NCBI GenBank assembly: GCA_051530055.1 | Contig: CM121341.1 | Coordinates: 7,316,001 to 7,380,000 of the forward strand | DNA length: 64,000 nt | Direction of reading: 5' to 3' | Source: Neoechinorhynchus agilis | Taxonomy: Eukaryota; Acanthocephala | In this document: in pieces, positions 42,901 to 53,669 of the stretch | How positions within the stretch are numbered: the first letter of the stretch is position 1 | How the letters are laid out: each line of letters begins with the position of its first letter | Notes under the pieces: generated by a model | What the model saw: only the letters and a program-made list of their open reading frames with translations | The model's database searches: none | What the model was told of the DNA's origin: nothing | Position numbers and translations under genes: made by a program

Positions 42901-45825
42901 GGGATGACGAGGTGGAGCGATCCAGATTTACGTTTCGGGGTTATTGATGGAAAGCACGTTTACGAGATAGTGACGTCATTTAAAAAAAAGGAGATGTTTA
43001 TTTTGTAGGTCAAAAAAGGGAGGACGAGGTGGAGCGATCCAGATTTACGTTTCGGGGTTATTGATGGAAAGCACGTTTACGAGAAAGTGACGTCATTTTT
43101 AAAAAAAAGGAGATGTTTATTTTGTAGGTCAAAAAAGGGAGGACGAGGTGGAGCGATCCAGATTAATTTTTCGGGGTTATTGATGGAAAGCACGTTTACG
43201 AGATAGTGACGTCATTTAAAAAAAAGGAGATGTTTATTTTGTAGGTCAAAAAAGGGAGGACGAGGTGGAGCGATCCAGATTTACGTTTCGGGGTTTTGAT
43301 GGAAAGCACGTTTACGAGATAGTGACGTCATTTTTAAAAAAGGAGATGTTTATTTTGTAGGTCAAAAAAGGGAGGACGAGGTGGAGCGATCCAGATTAAT
43401 GTTTTGGTGGTTCTAATGGAAAGCACGTTTACGAGAAAGTGACGTCATTTTTAAAAAGGAGATGTTTATTTTGTAGGTCAAAAAAGGGAGGACGAGGTGG
43501 AGCGATCCAGATTAATGTTTCGGGGTTATTGATGGAAAGCACGTTTACGAGATAGTGACGTCATTTTTAAAAAAAGGAGATGTTTATTTTGTAGGTCAAA
43601 AAAGGGAGGACGAGGTGGAGCGATCCAGATTTACGTTTCGGGGTTATTGATGGAAAGCACGTTTACGAGAAAGTGACGTCATTTTGAAGATAAAGGAGAA
43701 GTTTATTTTGTAGTTCAAAAAAGGGAGGAGGTGGAGCGATCCAGATTAATGTTTCGGGGTTATTGATGGAAAGCACGTTTACGAGATAGTGACGTCATTT
43801 TGAAGATAAAGGAGAAGTTTATTTTGTAGGTCAAAAAAGGGAGGACGAGGTGGAGCGATCCAGATTAATGTTTTGGTGGTTCTAATGGAAAGCACGTTTA
43901 CGAGATAGTGACGTCATTTCTTAAAAAAAGGAGATGTTTATTTTGTAGGTCAAAAAAGGGAGGAGGTGGAGCGATCCAGATTTACGTTTCGGGGTTATTG
44001 ATGGAAAGCACGTTTACGAGAAAGTGACGTCATTTTTAAGATAAAGGAGAAGTTTATTTTGTAGGTCAAAAAAGGGAAGACGAGGTGGAGCGATCCAGAT
44101 TTACGTTTCGGGGTTTTGATGGAAAGCACGTTTACGAGAAAGTGACGTCATTTTAAAAAAAGGAGATGTTTATTTTGTAGGTCAAAAAAGGGAGGACGAG
44201 GTGGAGCGATCCAGATTAATGTTTTGGTGGTTCTAATGGAAAGCACGTTTACGAGAAAGTGACGTCATTTTAAAAAAAAGGAGATGTTTATTTTGTAGGT
44301 CAAAAAAGGGAGGACGAGGTGGAGCGATCCAGATTTACGTTTCGGGGTTATTGATGGATAGCACGTTTACGAGAAAGTGACGTCATTTAAAAAAAAGGAG
44401 ATGTTTATTTTGTAGGTCAAATAAGGGAGGACGAGGTGGAGCGATCCAGATTAATGTTTTGGGGTTCTAATGGAAAGCACGTTTACGAGATAGTGACGTC
44501 ATTTTTAAAAAAAAGGAGAGTTTATTTTTGTCAAAAAAGGGAGGAGGTGGAGCATCCAGATTTAGTTTCGGGGTTATTGATGGATAGCACGTTTACGAGA
44601 AAGTGACGTCATTTTAAGATAAAGGAGATGTTTATTTTGTAGGTCAAAAAAGGGAGGACGAGGTGGAGCGATCCAGATTAATGTTTTGGTGGTTCTAATG
44701 GAAAGCACGTTTACGAGATAGTGACGTCATTTTTTAAAAAAAGGAGATGTTTATTTTGTAGGTCAAAAAGGAGGACGAGGTGGAGCGATCCAGATTAATG
44801 TTTCGGGGTTTTGATGGAAAGCACGTTTACGAGAAAGTGACGTCATTTAAAAAAAGGAGATGTTTATTTTGTAGGTCAAAAAGGGAGGACGAGGTGGAGC
44901 GATCCAGATTAATGTTTTGGTGGTTCTAATGGAAAGCACGTTTACGAGATAGTGACGTCATTTTTAAAAAAAGGAGATGTTTATTTTGTAGGTCAAAAAA
45001 GGGATGACGAGGTGGAGCGATCCAGATTTACGTTTCGGGGTTATTGATGGATAGCACGTTTACGAGAAAGTGACGTCATTTTTTAAAAAAAAGGAGATGT
45101 TTATTTTGTAGGTCAAAAAAGGGAGGAGGTGGAGCGATCCAGATTAATGTTTCGGGGTTATTGATGGAAGCACGTTTACGAGATAGTGACGTCATTTTAA
45201 AAAAAGGAGATGTTTATTTTGTAGGTCAAAAAAGGAGGACGAGGTGGAGCGATCCAGATTTACGTTTCGGGGTTATTGATGGATAGCACGTTTACGAGAA
45301 AGTGACGTCATTTTTAAAAAAAGGAGAAGTTTATTTTGTAGGTCAAAAAAGGGAGGAGGTGGAGCGATCCAGATTAACGTTTCGGGGTTATTGATGGAAA
45401 GCACGTTTACGAGATAGTGACGTCATTTTGAAGATAAAGGAGAAGTTTATTTTGTAGGTCAAAAAAGGGAGACGAGGTGGAGCGATCCAGATTAATGTTT
45501 TGGGGTTCTAATGGAAAGCACGTTTACGAGATAGTGACGTCATTTTTTAAAAAAAAGGAGATGTTTATTTTGTAGGTCAAAAAAGGGAGGAGGTGGAGCG
45601 ATCCAGATTTACGTTTCGGGGTTATTGATGGATAGCACGTTTACGAGAAAATGACGTCATTTTGAAGATAAAGGAGATGTTTATTTTGTAGTTCAAAAAA
45701 GGGATGACGAGGTGGAGCGATCCAGATTTACGTTTCGGGGTTATTGATGGAAAGCACGTTTACGAGATAGTGACGTCATTTTGAAGGTAAAGGAGAAGTT
45801 TATTTTGTAGGTCAAAAAAGGGGTC
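39975..45825. repeat. ~117 bp satellite array, ~50 units, each with TGACGTCA
   Basis: Units contain GGTGGAGCGATCCAGATTAA, a TTTTGGTGGTTCTA or TTTCGGGGTTATTG variant block, GGAAAGCACGTTTACGAGA, GTGACGTCATTT, a variable A-run, GGAGATGTTTATTTTGTAGG and TCAAAAAAGGGAGGACGA. Period is 113-120 bp. Variant blocks (TTTGGTGGTTCTAATG against TTCGGGGTTATTGATG; GATAGTGACG against GAAAGTGACG; a GAAGATAAAGG block toward the right end) are mixed across the array. Nearly every unit keeps the perfect 8 bp palindrome TGACGTCA; one copy near 45650 reads AATGACGTCA. No protein coding. Confidence 0.95.
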
Positions 45826-45849
45826 TGCTCGTTAATTTGTCAAGCGAAA

Positions 45850-46071
45850 TTATTTCGGGATGATTGAGTTGGCGGTGTGATGATCATAAACCCTCGGATC
45901 GTTGTGAAAAATCGCTTTAAAATATCTTTTATCGGGAAGATTATGATCACGGCGAATACGTGATGTATAAACCGAGAAATTGGATAAAACGCGTTTCGTT
46001 TTTAACGTGGAAAATGCCGTGACGTAACTAAAGGTTACCGCCAAACAAATAAATGCGACATTAATGGGCAT
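45850..46071 (-). CDS. Small secreted peptide precursor-like ORF
   Basis: 73 aa from ATG 46071. Residues 1-20 (MPINVAFICLAVTFSYVTAF) look like a cleavable signal peptide. The mature part has dibasic sites (RIRRDHNLPDKRYF) that could be cut by a proprotein convertase to give a peptide such as DHNLPD, or one starting YFKAIF. No known neuropeptide motif was recognised. It ends 25 bp from the satellite array. Confidence 0.45.
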   Translation of the reverse strand: MPINVAFICLAVTFSYVTAFSTLKTKRVLSNFSVYTSRIRRDHNLPDKRYFKAIFHNDPRVYDHHTANSIIPK

Positions 46072-46583
46072 AGAAGCATCGCTTTTTTTTGCAATCTCAT
46101 TCCGTCATTTTAATCACACAAAAAAAACAATACTTTCAACAAGATTAAAGTGATAAATATTTTGGCCACAGGAGCTTATTTTTTTGCAGATTTTAGGCGA
46201 AAATATTTTTTAATTCGCCTGAAAAATGTTAAAAAGGAATTGATTAAATCAGATATTCCGACGTAAAATCTTGTTCTTTTTTTAAGATTGCAAATTAATT
46301 CAATCTGCATATATTTTTCAAGTTTCTACCACGAACAAACATGAATAATTCAATCGTTCATACATTTTTCTAAAGAATCGATGTTAAACACATGCAAATA
46401 TCTCGATTTTCTTAATAGAAACGAGAAAAGGTCGAAGAATGAATCTCGTAATGTTCAACGAAAACGATTAACAAAACGACTATGAACGAAAAGGCTTAAA
46501 TCGATCACGTTCGCCTCATAAACGACAACAGAAAGTAGTATGTCAACAATAGAACAAAAAATAAATCAACAACTTTACAACAA

Positions 46584-46742
46584 ATGAAACTTTGTGATCC
46601 CCAAGGACTTTCTCTCCGTGATTTAGAGGGTTTTTTAAGGGCGGTGAAAAAATTAAAGCGACTTACCGTACGCGACATTCCAATCGTTCCTGAAGAGAAT
46701 GTGCAAATTGCAAAGCTCCTTTTTCTTTTTACAGCAAATTAA
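46584..46742 (+). CDS. Short ORF, leucine-rich
   Basis: 52 codons from ATG 46584 (MKLCDPQGLSLRDLEGFLRA...). Leucine spacing (GLSLRDLEGFLRAVKKLKRL) is like a leucine-rich repeat or F-box tail. Too short for a firm call; could be a terminal exon or chance. Confidence 0.25.
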   Translation: MKLCDPQGLSLRDLEGFLRAVKKLKRLTVRDIPIVPEENVQIAKLLFLFTAN

Positions 46743-47127
46743 CAAGCTAAATAAGCTGCGTTTTCTTCAAATGAAAAGCGCATGAAATATCTGGGTTTTG
46801 AAATTAAAAAGCACCACACGCCGACGGAGGCAAACATGTGTAACACGTGTTTGCGGCGTTCGACCGCTAAAAACTAAAAACCAGATGGCCATCATCTGGT
46901 GACCGCACCACACACAAAATCAATGAAACGCGAACGTTGTAAAGTTTGCGAGTGAGATTTTTAGTTTGAGAACAGGCAAAAAAGAATGTTAAATTTGATT
47001 AGAAACTTATGGGTCCATTGGGAGGAAATGCTTTGGAGGCCTTGTCACAATCTCTCCTTTGTATCGATAGACTCAAGTGTGCGCATATATCGAGGGGAAA
47101 AAAGAAACGGGAAACGCCGTCTAACAA

Positions 47128-49222
47128 TTGAAGAAGTTTTTGTGTGCACAAGTTTTGAAGGCGAAATTCTCGAGTTTCTGTGAAAAGTTTAGTGTTTCCA
47201 ACAGTAACACATTGTTAAAATGGAGATCTAAGAGGGTTTTTCTTTTAGAATTAATGGGAATTTCACAAAAAGTAACGCAATTTTGGACGATTTGGGAGTA
47301 GTCAACTAAAGAAGTTTTGTGCACAAGTTTTGAAGGCGAAATTCTCGAGTTTTTGTGAAAAGTTTAGTGTTTCCAATAGTCACACATTGTTAAAATGGAG
47401 ATCTAAGAGGGGTTTTTAGAGAATTAATGGGAATTTCACAAAAAATAAGGCAGTTTTGGACGATTTGGGAGTAGTCAACTAAAGAAGTTTTTGTGTGCAC
47501 AAGTTTTGAAGGCGAAATTCTCGAGTTTTTGTGAAAAGTTTAGTGTTTCCAATAGTCACACATTGTTAAAATGGAGATTTAAGAGGGGTTTTCTGAGAGA
47601 ATTCGTGGGAATTTTACAAAAAGTAACGCAATTTTGGACGATTTGGGAGTATTCAACAAAAGAAGTTTTTGTGTTCACAAGTTTTGAAGGCGAAATTCTC
47701 GAGTTTCTGTGAAAAGTTTAGTGTTTCCAATAGTCACACATTGTTAAAATGGAGATTTTAGAGGGGTTTTCTTAGAGAATTGGTGGGAATTTTACAAAAA
47801 TAAGACAGTTTTGGACGATTGGGAGTAGTCAACTAAAGAAGTTTTGTGTACAAGTTTTGAAGGCGAAATTCTCGAGACTTTGTGAAAAGTTTAGTGTTTC
47901 CAATAGTCACACATTGTTAAAATGGAGATCTAAGAGGGGTTTTCTTAGAGAATTGGTGGGAATTTCACAAAAATAAGACAGTTTTGGACGATTTGGGAGT
48001 AGTCAACTAAAGAAGTTTTGTGTACAAGTTTTGAAGGCGAAATTCTCGAGTTTTTGTGAAAAGTTTAGTGTTTCCAATAGTCACACATTGTTAAAATGGA
48101 GATCTAAGAGGGGTTTTCTTAGAGAATTGATGGGAATTTCACAAAAATAAGACAGTTTTGGACGATTTGGGAGTAGTCAACTAAAGAAGTTTTTGTGTGC
48201 ACAAGTTTTGAAGGCGAAATTCTCGAGTTTTTGTGAAAAGTTTAGTGTTTCCAATAGTCACACATTGTTAAAATGGAGATCTAAGAGGGGTTTTCTTAGA
48301 GAATTGGTGGGAATTTCACAAAAAGTAACGCAATTTTGGACGATTTGGGAGTAGTCAACAAAAGAAGTTTTGTGTACAAGTTTTGAAGGCGAAATTCTCG
48401 AGACTTTGAAAAGTTTAGTGTTTCCAATAGTCACACATTGTTAAAATGGAGATCTAAGAGGGGTTTTCTTAGAGAATTGGTGGGAATTTCACAAAAATAA
48501 GACAGTTTTGGACGATTTGGGAGTAGTCAACTAAAGAAGTTTTTGTGTCACAAGTTTTGAAGGCGAAATTCTCGAGTTTTTGTGAAAAGTTTAGTGTTTC
48601 CAATAGTCACACATTGTTAAAATGGAGATCTAAGAGGGGTTTTCTTAGAGAATTGGTGGGAATTTCACAAAAAGTAACGCAATTTTGGACGATTTGGGAG
48701 TAGTCAACAAAAGAAGTTTTGTGTACAAGTTTGGAAGGCGAAATTCTCGAGTTTTTGTGAAAAGTTTAGTGTTTCCAATAGTCACACATTGTTAAAATGG
48801 AGATCTAAGAGGGGTTTTCTTAGAGAATTGGTGGGAATTTCACAAAAAGTAAGGCAGTTTTGGACGATTTGGGAGTAGTCAACTAAAGAAGTTTTGTGCA
48901 CAAGTTGGGAAGGCGAAATTCTCGAGACTTTGTGAAAAGTTTAGTGTTTCCAATAGTCACACATTGTTAAAATGGAGATCTAAGAGGGGTTTTCTTAGAG
49001 AATTGGTGGGAATTTCACAAAAATAACGCAATTTTGGACGATTTGGGAGTAGTCAACTAAAGAAGTTTTTGTGTGCACAAGTTTTGAAGGCGAAATTCTC
49101 GAGACTTTGTGAAAAGTTTAGTGTTTCCAATAGTCACACATTGTTAAAATGGAGATCTAAGAGGGGTTTTTAGAGAATTGGTGGGAATTTCACAAAAAAT
49201 AAGGCAGTTTTGGACGATATGG
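47128..49222. repeat. ~175 bp satellite array, 12 units
   Basis: Units share CAAGTTTTGAAGGCGAAATT, CTCGAG, GTGAAAAGTTTAGTGTTTCC, CACACATTGTTAAAATGGAG, GAGGGGTTTTCTTAGAGAAT and TTTTGGACGATTTGGGAGTA. Period is 170-179 bp. Homogeneity is high; variants include GAGTTTTTGTG against GAGACTTTGTG, and presence or absence of GT before AACGCA. Unrelated to the other arrays in the window. Confidence 0.93.
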
Positions 49223-52152
49223 AAATAAATGATCGTGCAATTAATTAACGCATTTTAATGGTGGCGGTTTCCGTATTTGAGATCATAGGTTAAAAATTCA
49301 TCGGATTTCTAGTTCCGCATTTAATCGTTTACATTAATGGTTTCTCGATTCGTTCACATCGTCCCATAAAAGTTATAATTCGTTCAGCTTCAATGCACTT
49401 CAAACTATCTTTTTTAAGAAATATGAAGTTTGCGTATATTGACTTTACCCGTGAAGGGTATCATACTTTATAAAAAGATATTAACTTATAAATTGCTTAC
49501 CCACAAGTTAGACAGAAAATGAAGTTCCAATGATTAGTAAGATTCTGGAGCATTGTTTATGTTCAAGTGGACTTTAGGTGGTTTTTATCGTCGAGATAAG
49601 AATAATTAACGGCAAAATTTTAAAATTATTTAGGCCATCATTTTCTTTGAACATTAAAACCATGAAATCCAGACGATGTTGATTGTTTAGCGAAGAACGT
49701 ATCCAATAAAACAAAGAATTTCAAAATCATATAATATCATTTTGCTCGACTTTTTTTAAATCTTACAAAATTCACTGCGGTAAAAAGTTGTGGTTGAAAT
49801 AAAATATCTTAGTTTCTATTTTAAGAACTCTAGTCTTAAAGCAGTTTGTATTTATAGGCTTACGTAATCTGAAACAAGGAAATAAAGTTTCGATTGTGTA
49901 CAAAAGTAGTTTATTTCAAATTTAGTCTTTCAGTAATTTCATTACCGAACATAATCAACATATTTCTGAGATCGAAATGTCGATTAAATCCCTTTAAAAG
50001 TGGAATTCGTTCCAGTGTTTCGCTCTCAGACGGAGAGTCGACTAAAAACACTGAATTGAAGTTAAGAGATTCTCAAGATACCTACTAAATATGCGAATAG
50101 CCGATACAAAACCTTAAAAGCTGCTTTCGAATAAATAACAGATTCAATAAATTATAACATTTTTGCGCCATATAAAAACCTGAACAGTTAAATGCTCAAA
50201 ACACGTTTGTTGATGTCTAAACGGAAAATCTTAGCCTAAGTTGGGAAACCACGGGAAAGCTTGGAGTCACGTTTCTGTGGTATTGGCGTAGATCCATTTT
50301 AGCAGGCAAGATTCTTTGACGCCTCGCGAGCTACTCATTGGCACGGTTAAAAGCGAAACATCGTCGTAGAATAAGAAAGGGAAACTTTCGGTCATGAGAA
50401 AATCCTTCTTCATCTACTTAAATGCCGAATAAACCGACGAAGCACTCAGCCAATTCAACTTTCTTAAGAGCATCTCTTCTCAGGAGGTTGAGACTTTTCC
50501 ATTAGTAAGTTAACTCTCGTCCCCACACAATTCTATTAAATCGCTAATTTTGTAAATGGGCATTCGTCTTTTGATGAGTGAAAATAGATCGTATTAATAA
50601 ATAGTTCATCAACAAGTCAAAATCGTTTTCAAAGAAAGTCAGTACTTTAAATTTGGGACAACGTCGCGATGTGAGTTTGAAACCGAGTCCGCTTCGAAAA
50701 TAAAAAAATATCTTAAACAGAACAAAGTTATCGATGAACTACGAAACACGAATCCTTTAAATGATCGCAATTCAATGATGGGAACAAACTAACCCGTTAT
50801 GGTTGTACCACCAAATTCGTGTTTAAACGAAAAATATGGATTTTTCTAACCTTTTGTTGAAATAGAGATTTTAGGTTGAGGTTCACTTACACATTTTTGC
50901 TACTTAAATGCCAAACCGGAGTTTTTCTGAGCTTAAATATGGAAGCTTCAAAAATTTCTCGGTAGTTGTGCCACGTAGAGAGAAAGTGAGTCGTGTTTGG
51001 CGTCGTAAAAAGTATAGCAACGTAGAACGAAAAAAAAGAGCCGGAGAAGAGGAAGTAATTTTGCGCATAAACACTCATGGAAAACTCATTGATTGTCAGA
51101 ATGCAGCGTTTAATACGGGTCCAATCGTCGCGGGTTTTTGTTTCTATATCAACTTTTGAACCTTTCAAAGCTAATCGAAATGTTCAAATATCGATTTTTC
51201 TCGTTATTGACGAGAGATCAACTACCAAATTTTTAGTTTCGATTAGTTATTTCATTTTGATTATGATTTTAAAGTCAAAGTTTATCGAAATTTCGTGAGT
51301 GTTTTAAAATTCAGCTCTAAGACGGTTCGTGGTATTTGTGTCTAAGATTGGAAACTCCGATATCGAATTTCTTCTTAATGTTAAGAACGAGTAAACGATG
51401 CCGGCTAATAGAATAAAAATAAAAACAGTCTTGAAGGTAATTTCGAGTATTTAACTTATCAGAAAAGTGAACGATATAAGATAACCAGTTTCTTATTCTC
51501 ATTTCCTTTGAAGTTAAATAAAATGTGCAGTTGACTCAAAATCATCAAGTTCATTGGAGTTTTACTACGATTCCTAAGTTAAACAAATCCAGTTTAAAGC
51601 TTTTCGAAACGTAGAGCTGAGACAATTAAATATCTGGGTGTGATGTCTCCAAGTAAATCTTCATTAATCGCGGCTCGTAAAACGAAATCTTCATCCGGTA
51701 AATAATTTTTCCATAAAAGACAATTCAAACCCCGTCGGATTAGTCATCAGTTTATTATTAACAACAATCCTAATCACATAACCCTGGTAATTCACATATC
51801 AAAATTTTTGAAATAATCGTATTACATAAAAAAATCAGTGTAGTTTAGTGCCAAGACAGTCTTGAATTCATAAATCGTTCGTTGGAGACATGAAAGAGTT
51901 TTTCAAACCGAAAAACTCAATGTTGAATACGTCTTACAGCATTGTTGGAAAACAAAACTCTAATCGGGGATTTTAGATAAAATTTGGGCTGTATTTGGAC
52001 AAAAATGAAATTCGCAACTTTGATTTGTGTGTCTGGTTGCAGTCCGAGTTTCACTCATCTTAATAATAAGGTTTAATGTTGGAAACGCTGAGATGGAGAT
52101 ACATTAGCGGAATGTTTATAACAAAATCCAACTATCGCGAAAAGCGTGACCA
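49223..52152. other. Long intergenic stretch, no supported gene
   Basis: 2.9 kb of AT-rich sequence. Overlapping ORFs on both strands at 50887-51168 (83-93 codons) have some charge structure on the plus strand (RREKVSRVWRRKKYSNVERK) but no support from splicing or homology. No tandem repeat. Confidence 0.45.
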
Positions 52153-53516
52153 TTAGGCACGCGGGAAGGGCTGATTTGATAGCCAATCGTAATCATATAG
52201 AGGTTGCTGGATAACTTGTCTTTGGTTGTATTCGTTTAGTCCTCTTCGCTTCTGCTCTCCTCTGTTCCTTAAGATTTCCGATAATGTAGATTGAGCATTA
52301 TACACGGAGTCGCTTTCAGTATCAAATTGATATAATTGCCTGGTTGGTCTCGTGTCCTGGAAATTGTTGTAAGTACTCGTGGGCGTGTTTGATTGGACAA
52401 CCATTGGCTCTAAATGTTCCTTGATGTTAAATTTGGCGCCTGTTGGTTGTGTAATTGCTTCATTGAGTTCTAGAAAATGTTTTAAGGAACCTAACACTTC
52501 AGGGTCAATTTTGATTTCAGATTCATACGATGTTTCATCTTTTGTCTGACCGTCAAAACTGGACTCGGACTGCTGAGTTGATTCAAAAGGACGGGTACAC
52601 GTGACAAGATTTTGGTCCCAGACAAGTCCAGGGGCACAGGATTTCAAATATGCATTGTTCCCGGCTCCACAGTGGACGAACGAAGTCGCATTGTGTGCGT
52701 AGTATTGTTGACCATCAGAACACAGATTCCTGACGCCTTTAAAAATTGATGGAGAAATAATTCTGATTCAAGGATACTGTAGCGCTTACCGTTGCAACAA
52801 CATTTGTCAAATACTTTATTCGGGCACTCGCAAATGTAATCATCTGCCCATGAATGGCATTTACCACGTCCACAGGGTTCGTTATAGCATGGATCTCCTC
52901 GGATCTCACAGTTCAATCCCTTATATCCAGGAGGGCAAGCACATAAATAGGTCCTTCCCGCGTCCAAGCACGTTCCGTTATTCTCGCAAGGGTTGTGCTC
53001 GCAGCTTAGAACTCCATTTGAATTTTGACGTGGCATGCAGCTTTCGGACGATTCGTCAAAGTCGTATCCGCGTGGACATTTAATTGCAATGAATTCTCCG
53101 TTTCCGGTACACTGGAGGAAAGTATCAGGGCTCGTGCCAAAGCGATGAGTACTTGAAACATATTGAGCTGAGCGTGGTGATAAACATGGATTTTGAAACG
53201 GTCTTTGACAATCGTGTCCAATCATCCCGTACCCGCAATCGCATAAATAAGTATCCTTTTGTTCCACACAATTCCCATACCTACCACATTTCCACCCATT
53301 CTTCGTACAGAATCCCCTCGGTTCTTCGTTAGTCTGGACTTCATGAGATATCAAATACTGTCGAGGATAGTTAATATGAAGCTGGTTTTGAACAGGAAAT
53401 TTGTTTAACGATCTACGTATCCGATCGAGCTTTTGCGAAAACTTATCATCATCCTGTCCGTAGGGAACTGTGAGTCCCGTTGATAAAAGGTATCCCAATA
53501 ATAAGATCCTAATCAT
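52153..53516 (-). CDS. Secreted EGF and chitin-binding (CBM14) protein A
   Basis: Two exons (53516-52790, 52736-52153; 53 nt GT-AG intron) give 436 aa from ATG 53516, which begins a clear signal peptide (MIRILLLGYLLSTGLTVPYG). Domains in order: EGF-like (CGRYGNCVEQKDTYLCDCGY), chitin-binding type-2/peritrophin-A (CLSPRSAQY...FLQCTGNGEFIAIKCPRG), EGF (CENNGTCLDAGRTYLCACPPG), a further EGF-like (CYNEPCGRGKC), a second CBM14 across the intron (LCSDGQQYY...FVHCGAGN...SCAPGLVWDQNLVTC), then ~130 Ser/Gln-rich residues. CBM14 domains bind chitin, so cuticle, pharynx lining or eggshell are likely sites. It is transcribed divergently from protein B (53670-55526), which shares the CBM14-EGF-EGF-CBM14 core. 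Confidence 0.85.
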
Positions 53517-53669
53517 AGATTTTGAACTATATGTGCCGGCTATAGTGGGGTTCAAACGACGTTAAACCCTGAAAAATACTTTGTGCGCCAAAAATGCGTG
53601 CAAATCAATATAAAAAGTTGCACATCAAAACGTGGGCCGCGAGTTATTTAAACTTCACGTGGGCGCAAA
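53517..53669. promoter_or_regulatory. Bidirectional promoter between the two CBM14/EGF genes
   Basis: Only 153 bp separate the two start codons. It contains TATAAAAAG at about 53609, suitably placed ahead of the plus-strand gene, and a CACGTGG E-box-like site near 53655, 15-20 bp before the plus-strand start codon, with a related ACGTGGGC at about 53629. A duplicated pair with the same domains and such a short gap implies shared, co-ordinated expression. Confidence 0.55.

Noticed and set aside
39975-45825. CRISPR-like array
   Set aside because: Whole units are homologous with no unique spacers; period ~117 bp in a eukaryotic, intron-bearing context.
50887-51168. Overlapping ORFs on both strands
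   Set aside because: Neither has homology, splice context or a clear start; equal plausibility on both strands suggests chance.
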